DNA from: Xylaria sp. FL1777
Lineage: Eukaryota; Ascomycota; Sordariomycetes; Xylariales; Xylariaceae
Assembly: GCA_022578965.1 (NCBI GenBank)
Contig: MU400551.1
Coordinates: 62,001-126,000, forward strand
Direction of reading: 5' to 3'
Length of the DNA stretch: 64,000 bases
The position numbers and the translations under genes were made by a program. How positions within the stretch are numbered: the stretch's first letter is position 1; each line of letters begins with the position of its first letter. Shown in pieces: positions 21,546 through 33,382 of this stretch. Below the pieces are notes generated by a model. It saw only the letters and a list, made by a program, of their open reading frames with translations, was not told where the DNA came from and did no database searches.

Positions 21546-24500
21546 ATGGCGTATGTGTCCGAGCCTTCAGAACTCGACGTCATGTTGCTACATGACATGT
21601 TTGGAATACCACGCGCTGAAGCCATCAATCGTCTAAAGGTATCAACCTACCTTAGTCCCCTTACACCGCAGCTCAAACATCATGATCGTGATTGCTGACA
21701 TATCGCTCACTGTGCATATAGGCAAATGGCAATAATGTTGAAACCGCGACGAACGAATTTCTAGACAATCCCACGAGCACGAAGGTACCTCTCGAAACTT
21801 GCTAGTCGGTTCGGCAAGGCCAAGACTAATTATATCTTGCAGTACAGGTGGGATGAGTCGCCTTTCAATACAGATCGCGAGGGCGAGGTTAACGACACAG
21901 GGATTTGTCAGCGGTTTAGTTCCCCTTCCATCTAACTCCTTGCTTATACTACTCTATAGCCTTCAATATCCAGGGTGCCGACGAGCTCCCTTCCGTCAGC
22001 CATCTCAACAGCGCAGCTCCTACACGCCCTCCCTCACGAACGAACAATCGATCACCGCTGGGTAGGCTTATAGACTTGCAGGTATCTATCCTGCTTGCGT
22101 TCACAACCAGTACTGATCTTTGGCGCATAAGGTCCCACCGATACTACCCAGGAGGATGCTGATCTTGCCCGAGCGATTGCTGAGTCCGCTGCCGAGTCGG
22201 GCGTAACCCCACAAGAAGTTGGCGTTCTTGACCACGAGACAAGCTCGAAACACTTCGGCCCCGCCAACCGCTCTGAATATGAATCTGAGATGTGGGCGAT
22301 GGTGCCGACGAAGGCAACGGTGGAGGCTGAAACAACCGATCCTCCACCCTCCAATCGGAAAAGAGATGCAGATGCGCCAGCCTTTCTACGACAATCAAAA
22401 AGCCATCGACTTGGGGCCATTCTCTCCATCTATAGCAAGATACCGCTTGCCAGGAATTTTCTTCTCCGTTGCGGTAAACCACCCCCCGCGTACGGTCATA
22501 ATACTGAATGGTGGAAAGGCAAACCAATATTAAGACAGGATGTGCTCGCAAAGATGGCAAGGGGAGAAGAGGTTTGGGGCGAAGACACACATCCGGATTT
22601 CATTGACGAGCTACATCGCCTGATAGCGTTTTTAGATAAATCGGAACGAAGTTATGCGAGCGCCGACAGTCTCGCAGAGACCAAGGCGATCGATGAGAGT
22701 TATGGTTCATGGATGCCGGATGTTGAAGACAGGCTGTTCCACGCATTGCAAGATGCAAGCACCGATAATCCCGACTGCGGCATAGAACATATGATCACGA
22801 CTGGTAAAATAATGTCCGTAACGCCACCGTCACCTGGTGAATCCGAGCCTAGCGGACAATCCGAGGAAGAAGAGAACATCACTTCGTTCATCTTCCTGGA
22901 TATTGTACTAGATTTCGAGAGCTATTCGCGTGTCGATACCATGTACGACGCATTAGACCATCTCCTCTGGTCTAGTGCTTTGGCATTGGACTACCCTTTT
23001 CCGCATGACGCCAAAACCGCGGTTTTGTTAAAACCCGCTGAAGTTCTTACCGTGCGTTTCGGGGGGGTGGGCTTTTCAAAACCTTGCGAGATACCCGCAG
23101 TTTTCTATGCCGACCGTTACATGAATAGCCGCAGAGAACTTGCCCTACATTTCCAGACTCAAATTCGTGAGATTAAAGACGCACTTAGAAAGTTAGCCTG
23201 GGTTGAAGAAGAACGAGTCAATTGCACAGGCCAGCTCTGTTGCTTCAATCTCCAGGGTTTCAAATACAGACATGATGTTCGCGAGTGCTGCACAAAGTTG
23301 AAGAACTTTGCTGAACAACTCCTTGAACGGCAAAAGAAGGATGCACAGTGGCGTCAATATGAAGATCAATGGCAGAAAGGGACACCATACAGTATGGACG
23401 ACCTCCGCCTCATCCACACATGGTCTGGACCCTCGGTCTTTACCGAGAAAGAAGTTGCCGATCAGAAGAGATGGGAGCACATTATACAAGCCTGTGAGGA
23501 CACGATCGAAGAAGCCGGCCGAGCAGTAACTGGTAAGTCCAGGATTAGCCAGAGATGTATTTCACTAGGACGAGGCCCAAGACTAATTAAGCACAGAATG
23601 TCAAGAGAAAAAGCAGGAGTTGAACCGCTATCTTGATGTAGTCCGCAAACGACTTACTTGCCAAGAGCATGAAGCAGATGACGACCTTTTCGTATTCCGC
23701 TCACATGGTGACGCTTACCGCCCCGAGTATTGGAATCCATCTACGAAATATTTACTGCGTGGAGTGGCTACTACGACCGAAGTGGCCTACGTCTGTGTCC
23801 GAGACGTAGAAGACCCGTTCAACTCTGAAGCAAATTCAGTGACCAAGGACCAATGGTGGAAAGTTGGATACGTTAAGAGCGATGCATCGCCCATCAAGTC
23901 CGAGGTAGGCATATGCGATAACATAATGAATGAACAGCCTTACTAACTGTCCCTAAAGAAGGTGACGCTTGACGACGTCTTACAAGCAGCGGGAACCGAG
24001 TCGAAGAATCCAATTCTGGTGTATGCTTCAGAGCTAGCGTTGAATCAGGAGCCAATTCCACTCTCTGATACTCTTCGTGTGCGTAAAATTCTCTCCAGTT
24101 TTAACTCAATAAATATAAAGGGAATGGCTAACGCGCTAGTAGATGTTTGTCAAAGCTGATAATCGTTCATTTCAGCAAGAACTAGTGCAGGAAGAAAATT
24201 CACGTGATACGAAGGACCAAGATCAGGAGGTACAAATGCAGGATCAACCACAAATAGGCATAACTGCCGAGGCGTTGTCCCAGATTCCATATGGAACTAG
24301 AGCCAAACGAAAACATAGTGTTGCTTCATCCGTTGCTACAAACGGGAGTATTCGAAGTGATCTAGCTGATGTTGAGCTTACGTTCGACGATCCTCACCCA
24401 GTTCTCGACGACGACACCGCTAAAGCTGTGGGCCTGCACAGCGGCTCTGGGCCCTCTAAGCTTGGTGATGTAGTTGAGTCACTTGCCAAATGCCAGACTC

Positions 24501-24733
24501 ACGGGTACGAGGCGCTAGGGCGCGGAGAGATGGAAGAAGATACCCGCTTAGAAGTTGATAGCTATGATGATGCTAAGGACTCGAACGCGAGTACTACCAC
24601 AACTTACAAGATCCCGGAAATGAGCGAGCGGAAAGGAGGTATGACTCCGTTTCTAGCTCGAGCAGGAAATTCGACGCAAAATCCCATCGATTTGATGGAC
24701 TTGGATACCGAGCATGAAACTAGGGGTGGCTAG
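21546..24733 (+). CDS. Ubiquitin-interaction-motif (UIM) protein
   Basis: Eight exons, join(21546..21638, 21722..21784, 21843..21906, 21960..22061, 22132..23532, 23597..23904, 23959..24078, 24143..24733), give 913 aa with consistent phases throughout. The N-terminus (about 8-52, MLLHDMFGIPRAEAINRLKANGNNVE and onward) has a UBA-like pattern. A UIM follows at about 114-131 (QEDADLARAIAESAAES). Residues about 150-620 form a large globular part, with a coiled-coil-like stretch near 500-580. The C-terminal 180 residues are acidic and low in order. Homologues in related fungi are usually annotated only as UIM proteins. The middle is spaced somewhat like a USP25/28-type peptidase, but I see no catalytic Cys or His box, so I do not call it an enzyme. 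The exon 3 donor (GTCAGC) and exon 7 donor (GTGCGT) are weak and least certain. Confidence 0.8.
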
Positions 24734-24974
24734 AAGCCTGGGGTATTTCGGTTACTCTGGCTGCTCTGGCCGGGCATCGCAGCGGCGACGTACATGGTGA
24801 TGAAGTGGATCTACCACCATCGAAGACCCCGTGGCAGATGAAGCGCACCGAGGCACGACGCTTGCTCCCGAAAGTCTACCCAGCGAACTGGATTCCCACC
24901 TAGTCATGGGACGTAAAAGCTAAGGATGAATTCGTGATTTCGGGACCTGGTTCGGTTGAAATGGAGATAGATAG

Positions 24975-25041
24975 GTGTGCTTGGGATTCAAACCGGTTTC
25001 ACCCCGTCTTATGCAAAATGATACCCACAGTCTAACGAGGC
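24975..25041 (-). pseudogene. Decayed tRNA-Met-like sequence
   Basis: On the minus strand, from 25041, the sequence begins GCCTCGTTAG, like the first ten bases I expect of an elongator tRNA-Met. It has a GGGTA D-loop-like piece, then TTTTGCATAAG with a possible CAT anticodon, and ACCGGTTTGAATCC, one C-to-T change away from a perfect B box. The acceptor 3' strand and the D and anticodon stems do not pair. I read it as a mutated tRNA remnant. The C-to-T change would fit RIP, but one site proves nothing. Confidence 0.35.
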
Positions 25042-25375
25042 ATTGTAGCATGAGAATCATACAGAGATGCCAGAATATTAGGCCTTGCTCACAAACTACT
25101 CAGAGCAACATGTAGATAGACAGACTATCAGAGGCGAGAAGACAGCGAGCAGCTTTTACTCAAATCAACGGCTCCCATGACAATGAATGCCGTTGTATAC
25201 ATGATGTTGATCGGTAGAACACTACATAGATATACACTCAAAACATTTGGTGGGGGCTGATATCGAGATGCATACCTCTGTTATGATTGAACGGTGGCTG
25301 CTGTCGTCATGATGCAGTGTTATCAAACTGTACCTAGGTAGGTACGGTACTAGGTATGAACAGCAACTTTATATA

Positions 25376-25393
25376 GAAGCTTCGAGAACATTC
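25376..25393 (+). promoter_or_regulatory. Four-unit heat-shock element
   Basis: The sequence GAAgcTTCgaGAAcaTTC has four perfect, alternately oriented nGAAn units with exact 5-bp spacing, the binding site of heat-shock factor HSF1. It directly follows a TTTATATA stretch. The nearest downstream gene on the plus strand is the Hsp40 gene (ATG 26811), a class of gene known to be under HSF control. The distance of 1.4 kb is large but reasonable if the 5' leader is long. Confidence 0.6.
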
Positions 25394-26180
25394 CACTTAC
25401 CTAGGTACTTAGTTTGGAGTACCTACCTGGTCTGTCTAGTGTGCAAGGGTTCGCTGAAACAGACAAAGCCGCAGACACAGCACCTTGCTCTTCTCGGGTT
25501 TAGGCCAGCTTTCACCAGAAAATCTACCTACCTACCTAGGTACCGTTCAGCAGAGGTTCCCGTGTATCTGGCCCACCGGTCGCCTGATTGCACAATTGCA
25601 CAGGTAGGTATCACCTGTACCGTGCAAACAGCCCAGGTGATAGCTTCCCACCCAGCAGCACCAGCCATATGTACATACGTAGTAGGTATCTAGTGAGACC
25701 CACCTCCGGCAAGTCTCCCTTGCCTCGCCGCTCACTCGCTCACTCGCTACCGCGTAGGTAGGTACATGCTCCCAGGTACGTACTCCCTACGGTGCTACCC
25801 CGCGACCCCACCTCGATTGGGCGTCATCGCCCAGTCCGTCCCGTCTGTCCAGGTTAGCCTGGTTAATTCTCCAACTTTCCAAGCTTTCCACTCTACTCTA
25901 CTTGCTGTCCCTCCCGAGCAACAACCGGCGCATGTTCTTTGACCGCCTTGGTTTGGCTAATCGTTTCTGCTAACAGGCCCCGTTAGCCTATCGACCCATC
26001 CCTCCCTCTCTTGTCCAGCAACATTCCAGCTCGAAAGGATTGCAGTTCAAAAGGAACAAAGACGACGGGCAGAGTGAGACACCAGGCCTCGTCCTCTTTG
26101 GTTGCGGAATCGTTCAACCCTTCACATTGACACCATCCTACCGTATCCTTGAGGGATCCTATCCATCATATCAATCATCT

Positions 26181-26236
26181 GTGTTCTGTGTTCTGTGTTC
26201 TGTGTTCTGTGTTCTGTGTTCTGTGTTCTGTGTTCT
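26181..26236 (+). repeat. (GTGTTCT)8 minisatellite
   Basis: Eight perfect head-to-tail copies of the 7-bp unit GTGTTCT lie in the leader/promoter of the Hsp40 gene, 575 bp before its ATG. The purity suggests recent copy-number change. It creates a spurious Cys/Val/Leu/Phe-repeat open frame. Confidence 0.9.
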
Positions 26237-26810
26237 ACGTTCTCCATCCTCCATCTCCCGTTCCCCTCCACTCTCTACTCAACCGTTAAAATCCGTGCGG
26301 TGATCACTACCGGATTCACCACAGTGTAATAACGTCACTTGTTGTCTAATCCTTCTGCTCACTCGCCCTCTCTCCTCCGCATCTACCATCTACTACCACC
26401 ATCAGCGCATTTCTTTGTGCCTCCCACTCTCCCGACCCTTCGCGAAACTTCTACCAAAGACAGCCTCCGCCAGGGAATTCGGCTGTGCACAATAGCTAGC
26501 CAGAGGCCCAACCCTATAGTGATTTCTACGCAATACAGCGTCCGACTTTCTCCTCAGGCCTCCGTCATCGCCTGTTGTTTTAACTTCACCAGATTAACCT
26601 TTGCTTTTTCGCTTTTCGGACATACCAACATCCAACTAACAAAATTTGGTGCTGATTCACCAATCACAAACATCACTGAAAGACCAACATAACCTGTCAA
26701 CATAGTCTTACATCCACCTATATTCAGACCTACCGTCCCTCCCTTTCATCCTCTACTTGTACAACCATTACTCGTACTCTTACCATTCTACCTCTACCAC
26801 CCATACCACC

Positions 26811-28092
26811 ATGGTGAAGGAGACGAAACTCTATGACCAGCTCAACGTCAAGCCTGATGCATCACAGGATGAGATCAAAAAGGCATACCGGTAAGTGTTG
26901 ATCCTCTCCCAAATATTAGTCTATGTCGCACAGGCTGTGTACCACCTGATTGTACTTTATAGACTAACCCGCTTACAGTAAAGCTGCATTAAAATACCAT
27001 CCAGACAAGAACAAGGATAACCCAAACGCGGCCGAAAAATTCAAAGAATGCTCTCAAGCCTACGAAATTCTTTCTGATCCCGAAAAGCGCAAGATCTACG
27101 ATCAATATGGGCTAGAGTATCTGCTTCGCGGTGGCACTGCCCCGCCACCAGGAGAGAACCCCTTCGCTAGCGGGCAGGGTGGAATGCCCGGCGGATTCCA
27201 AGGCTTTGACTTCGGTAGCGGTGGTATACCCGCTGGTGCCCGGTCTTTCCACTTTACAACCAGCGGTGGCGGTAACCCCTTTAATTTCAGTAATCCCGAG
27301 AACATCTTTGCTGAGTTTATGCGCGGGGGTGGAGCTAGCGTCGGAGACGATGAAGACGCCGCCTTTGCCTCCATCTTCAATGGTGGCATACCTCGACCTT
27401 CTGGAGGTAGATCAAGCCGGATGCGTGGTTACGCAGGCGGGGACCCATACCGAAGCAGCGGCGGCGGCGCGACGAGAGATGCTGCACCTGAGGTCACGAC
27501 GGTGGAGCGTGCCTTGCCGCTCACTTTAGAGGAGTTGTTCAACGGAATCACGAAGAAGATGAAGATTAAGCGCAAGACATTTGATGAGAGTGGCAAAAGA
27601 ACAACTAGCGATCAGGTATTAGAAGTTCCGATCAAGCCTGGTTTGAAGAAAGGCAGCAAGATCAAGTTCAAGGGTGTTGGCGACCAAGAAGAGGGTGGCA
27701 AACAAGACTTACATTTCATCGTTGAAGAGGTAAGTTATAAGCGTATACTTTCGTCTTGAAAGTTGTGATTATGAAGAGAGGGCTAATGATCGTCACAGAA
27801 GCCACATCCGTTATTCGTTCGCGACGGTGACGATATCGTTCACACAATCGACCTGGAACTCAAAGAGGCGTTGACTGGATGGAAGCGGACCGTAACAACC
27901 ATCGATGGAAAACAAATCAATATCGAGAAGGCTGGTCCGACAGGACCCGGTATGTCAGATTCATACCCAGGCCTGGGAATGCCCATTTCGAAAAAGCAGA
28001 ACGAACGTGGGAATTTTGTTATCAAGTACAATGTCAAGTTTCCCACTTCTTTGACACCTCGACAAAGGCAACAACTCAAAGAGATTCTATGA
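26811..28092 (+). CDS. Type II Hsp40 (DnaJ/SIS1-like, psi1)
   Basis: Three exons, join(26811..26890, 26979..27729, 27799..28092), give 374 aa. It is a co-chaperone that delivers clients to cytosolic Hsp70 and stimulates its ATPase. The J domain is at about 5-72 with HPD at 34-36, interrupted by intron 1 just before [12 protein letters not shown] Gly/Phe-rich region covers about 85-200. The C-terminal substrate-binding domains run from about 215 ([21 protein letters not shown]) to the end, with [21 protein letters not shown] and the dimerisation-type ending [13 protein letters not shown]. There is no CXXCXGXG zinc region, so it is type II. The length is normal for SIS1/DNAJB proteins. An upstream heat-shock element fits heat induction. 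Confidence 0.93.
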
Positions 28093-31000
28093 TGGCCAGA
28101 AACCTCGAAATAACCGAATAAAACAGCTTGCATGCTGGAAATTCGAATAACTAATCAACGGAGGCCTTCTGGCTGTATGCATAATGACGATTTCCACGAT
28201 TTTCTTTTCTAGCAGCATTATACGAAACACTTCACCCTAGGTTGTGGTATCTACCAGTGTCAGGGATATAGAGCGAGGATACGGCGGAGTCTCCGGAGCA
28301 TGGGAACTATTAGACCAAGCAACGGCTAGTAGGTTGCTCTTTTTGTTGACTATCGCGGTTTTACCAAGTGTTATCCCATCGGTTTTCAAATTGCTTGAGG
28401 GTCATTCAATTGGAGTCTAGGAGGTAATGAATGAACTGATTTCTTTGACGCCAATGATATACTTTCCATGACATCCAATGCCATGAACTAGATCCATATT
28501 CACATGCAGAATAGTGACACAACCAAGAGCAAGTGTATATAGATTAGTGTACTATTAGGCGCAGAAATTGAGCAGCTTTCTCAAATTCAGTTCTCTAGAC
28601 GAGTTATCTAGAATGAGTAAATTCCAATCCATAATATGAGGCCTTGATAGTCTCCTAATCCCGGAAAAGATACTTATACCTTAGGAATAGAAATCATCAG
28701 TCTTTCTTGATTTTAAATTATGACTATATACTCTCTTCTATCTTCTTGGCAGGTGCCCGCTCTACAAATCCCTTTGCTCTCGGCTAAGAGTTGTATGTAC
28801 ACAACAAGACAAAAACATAACTTCTCTATTATAACCCATTCTACATTACCATCACCACTATCTAGCTATTACGAACCAATTCTGGTGCCCCCGTGACTGA
28901 GTATCGTCTTGCATCATTTTGTCTACTTGCAGCCACGCCAACACCGCGTAAGCAGGTATTTTGGAGAATGCAGCACCCTCACCCCCCAACCAACCAATTG
29001 CCAAGTGCTGCTACCCTATTATCTCCCCATCTACCTATGTAATCTTTGCGAACTTGCCAGAAGCTCTGCATCTTGCCACTGAAGCATGATCATTGCGTAC
29101 CTACTTAGTAGCTTATCGACAAGCTGGGGTTGATTGCTTTGCTTTTTTCCAGGATATCGGAGGTTTCGCCTCTAGCTCTCGGGCATTACTCCTCCTGTCT
29201 GTCGCGTCAGTGGGGTTAATATCATCCCTTGCGCAGGTTGTTGGAAGAACAACACAACAACGCGCTTACTTCTGTATCATTCGTGGGAGACGGACTAATA
29301 GGTAGACGAGTTCTAGTCTCAAAGGGCGAGATCAAGCCACTCATTAGCTGCCCTCGAGTGTATCCATGTAAGATAAATAAGATACCGCCATCCCTGGATT
29401 ATAGGTATTGGCACGATAACAGAAAAAGCGCGTTCGTTGCGCGTCGCTGAAGTCAGTCGCGGGTTGGTTTGTTTTGTTTGGTATCAGATTTAAAGTGTAG
29501 CCTAGAGAGGATCCTGTCATGTCCTCGGCAAGAGATAATGTGATAATGTATGTACGTAGTATAAAGTATACTATAAGTAGAAATCCCGACTCTCCCTACG
29601 ACAGCTGCAGCTGCGGCTGGGATCAGCCTTGTTTCTTTTTTGTTTTTGTTTTTTTTGGGTCCGTGGTCTTGTGATTTGTTTACGCTACCGAACTGAGCTT
29701 TTATCTGTAACCGGATACGGCCTCGTCCCGTGCTCATAAATAGGTAAGTAATGTAGTATACTTAGGTAAACTGCCTGTCCCCGTTCCCCGGACCCCGTCA
29801 GTTGGCCCCCGTATCTGCGAACCAAAGGACATGTGGGCGCTGCACTTATCACCTGCAGTGCTGCAGTTGCTGCAGGATGGGATGGATGGGATATCCGCGG
29901 CTTGTTTCGCTTGCGTTCTGCGGAGTTGACTGGCTGGTAGCGATTGCATTCACATGCTTGCGTACTACATACGTAGGCGACTTCGGTTATTTCTTGGGGG
30001 TTCTGTTCTTGGTTCTGATCAGCCGGTTGCCAAGAAGTGCATCGCAGGCTTTCGTGTCTTAGGGCTCTTCCAGGATTTTTTGAGAGTACAGAGTAGATCA
30101 CGCTCGAGCGAACGATTAGGCAGCCGCCATTAACAAGGCATGTTTCCGGTTTTCTAGGTGCTTATCTAGTACGATAGGTTTTCCGTGATTGGTTTGCATT
30201 ATTTGTCTCGGGATTTGTCTTTTTGTTTTGCCATTATTGATAATCGAATTTAACTGGGGATTACCGAGATCAGTATTTCCCCCCATCGTGTTTGAGAGAG
30301 ATAGTAGGAGTAAGCATTATGTTTAGGCTATTAAGTGTATAGGCTGCAGTTATCCAAATTTCCCTTGCTAGAATCATATCACGGGGGGATAAAGAGCATT
30401 TTTAAATGACGAAACTAACCGAATAATGTACAGTCAGTGTTCTAGCATAAGTAGCTGGATAATAGGATTGTGGCTGACGTTGCTGAAGCTCTGAGTCTGC
30501 TTCACTTAACTTACGAAACTCAAGGTGGGAAGAATAAGCATGGCTATGAGTTTTATGACAAAACAGAGCCTTTATGGAGAAATTAAAAGGTCTTACCTCT
30601 CATTAACATGAGCATCTGAATTATCACCAACATCTATAGGGGAAGCGAAAAATGCCTCCATGTTGGTTATCTTGTGAGATCAATAGGGTCAAATTTTTTA
30701 CTTTAAGTTATGCAATGTATGAGTTCGCGTTGCTCGCGCCTAAAGGAGAATTAAAAATGCTTTAGTAACATGATGCATCGATGAGTTGGATGATATAAAG
30801 CTACGATAATGTCGGTGAGCTCACTGCCTTCAAGGTTGAGTGAGAGCCAATAAGAGCCTCAAGTTTAGCAAGAATATACTATATCACTGATATTAGAATT
30901 AGTTATTCTATGGCTATCTTACATCTGGATCATGGATAGAGAATCGCTTACATAATAACTCTTAGAACAGACGGCGACCAACTACACGGAAGGAAGCCAT

Positions 31001-33382
31001 GGACGCCATTCTGCCTCCACTGTATATGTAACAGATAGCACTATACTTCCTATGACCAAGGTGAAATTTACACAGACGGATAAATAAGAAAACCAGGACT
31101 CCCAGTGGCTGTAAATACTTGTCTGAGGCGTCCCTATTCTATTTTGTAATTATCAATAAGCGTTTTAGTCATACGTGGCTACTGAAGGTAAGCAGCCAAT
31201 AGCATCTCTCAGAAGGAAGTCCAAGCAGCCCCTGAGAACTGCGAGTTGCCCGACCTATCCACAAAGACCTAAGTAATAGCTATAGCCACTGTAGAAACTT
31301 CTGTCTGGGTGGTAACTTAGGTCCTCCTAGACTTTTACCTCAGACTCACGATAATAAATGTGCCAGGGTGACTTTATCACTGATTAGAGAAGGCCACGTC
31401 TTGGTGAGGATACCTTACTCGTCTCACAACTGCTTCGACTCGTACTTTGGTAAATCCCGGTCCCTTGTTGCGCTAGGAGATTCTCGAGGCCATCAATGCA
31501 TGCAGTGAGCACTTTTCCTGTATGCTGTGATGGTGGCGTGTCTCCGATGCAATGATGAGGCGAGGATACCCTGATCTTCTAGTCATGATTGCAGATGGCA
31601 TACTGCGTATCGTGGGACACAGTTGAAGGGGTGCTTTGCTTATCGTAATTTGTCGAATAACATTTGAAGCTTTACTATGGTACTTCCTGGTCCTAATTAT
31701 CCACCAGTCTACATTTACTTCCACAGAAAATCTCCCAACCCCCACCTCCCCAACTGATTGATATCTAAGGCTTGAAACTGGAATCCGTAATATTAATTCG
31801 TCAATGTCGTTCTATTACCACAATGAGTTACGCTAGCATGTTGGCATGTGGGAGCAGTAGCACCAAAATCTGCAAGGCTTTGGGGGCGGTAAGCAAGGAT
31901 TTCGTCTGAGTTTATTCTAAGCTACCAGCATACCTAACTATCTCTCATTCCTATCGAAGAGGCTCTATTGCGATGGCATACTAGACAGCAATAGGGTTGT
32001 TAGCCAGCTATGCAAAAGAACCGGACATGGAAAATCAGTCGACTATTTCTCAGTCTACGAACTCTATGTGGAATGATAGGATGCAAATATGCTCACCAGT
32101 TATGAATCTTGCATATTTGTGAGAGACTGTTGCAGCTGTTATATGCCAAGGACTCTGCTTATCAAACCTACTGCGTATGCGTAAAGTTGGCCACGTCTGC
32201 AGACATCCTAGCATGGGTTACATACTTGGTCTTTCTGGTCTCCTTGCATGTGTCCCGCTCATAGAGACTCTTGGAATGCTAGATCAGGAACTATATGGCC
32301 TAGTAGTGGGTTATCACTACGTAAACAATGGCTAATACACCAATTCTGTATGCGTAGTTCATTGTGTAGTACATAGGATAAGTTTAAAATAGCGACAGGG
32401 GTAGTCGAAAGGCCCTTGATAAACTTACGTATACATGGCATGAACTAGACATGCCACGCTACCATTAGGGTGGTTCATTTCCGATGCCAGTCTCTATGCA
32501 GTTAGTATCAATTCCGGTACACTGGCACCTAATGGCCGCCGCAGGAAGCAGGATTCAAGTTAACGTTAAAAAAAAAGTCAAACGACTTGTCGCGAAAACA
32601 CGACGATAAAATGCAAGCTATCAAAGAAACCCATTCGCCGGAACCATGGCGTTACAACATCGAAGCAGCCCTATGCAGGTAATGTCGGGTCTGAGCCGTT
32701 GCTTACGATGGAGATGGTGGCTTGGACAACAGCCTATCAAGTGTAACGATGGAACCAAAAACCTCACCACCGTCCTTAGACTATAATTGCTGAGCACCCT
32801 GAATCGACGTCACGCTACTCGGAAAGGTGACTCAGCTCCACGGCCTTAACCCCTAGTAGTATTTAATCCGCCTCGGCTATAGCCACCGATATGCTACGCT
32901 TAGCCTACCGTCTCTGGACTTTTGTAAAAGTACAATGCAGATACACTGGAGCTTGCAGGGTCCAGTGGTGTCTAGAGCCTTTTCTCTCAACAACACCCGT
33001 TGAAATCTTGGGACGATTCTTTCTCCTCCATGGACTTTTGAACTCTACGCTAACATGTTCAATGGGATTTGCCACTATACGACGATGGACAATTCTTCTA
33101 AAACATCTTAAAACAACGATGGCGCCACTCACGAAAGTTCTTTTGCATCACGTTGCAGGGTATTACTCCTCATGGGCAAGTAAGCAGTCGCAGCTACACT
33201 GCCTACTTCGTCAGCTGGTAATTTCTCTGTGCGGAGCGTACTATGTAAGGGCTTCGGGTCATTGTATTCGTCGGGGCAAACAAACAGCGCGGAGTCCATC
33301 CCTCGGGTTCTACTTAAATGCCAGACTCTCGCTGCGATCTGTGACACTTCATCTGGATCAAAGCGTGATCCCGTAACCCAAA
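28093..33382. other. Gene desert of about 5.3 kb
   Basis: No protein gene can be supported on either strand. Open frames (for example 31473-31745 minus and 32891-33376 plus) lack ATG-context, splice or family support. AT-rich blocks occur around 30100-31000. I see no terminal repeats and no recognisable reverse transcriptase or transposase. Confidence 0.55.

Larger units (their letters stand above)
24734..26810. other. Intergenic, upstream region of the Hsp40 gene
   Basis: About 2 kb without a gene. It contains a tRNA-Met-like relic (24975-25041, minus), AGGTACCT-type repeats (25330-25430, 25525-25545, 25755-25785), a four-unit heat-shock element (25376-25393), a (GTGTTCT)8 array (26181-26236), and a long pyrimidine-rich leader up to the ATG at 26811. 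The length suggests a long 5' UTR, perhaps with an intron. Confidence 0.65.

Noticed and set aside
26040..26303. Open frame with Cys-Val-Leu-Cys-Ser-Val-Phe repeats
   Set aside because: It is produced by the (GTGTTCT)8 array; no other support.
32891..33376. 161-codon open frame ahead of the reductase
   Set aside because: Cys/Leu/Arg-rich without family resemblance, splice support or codon bias.
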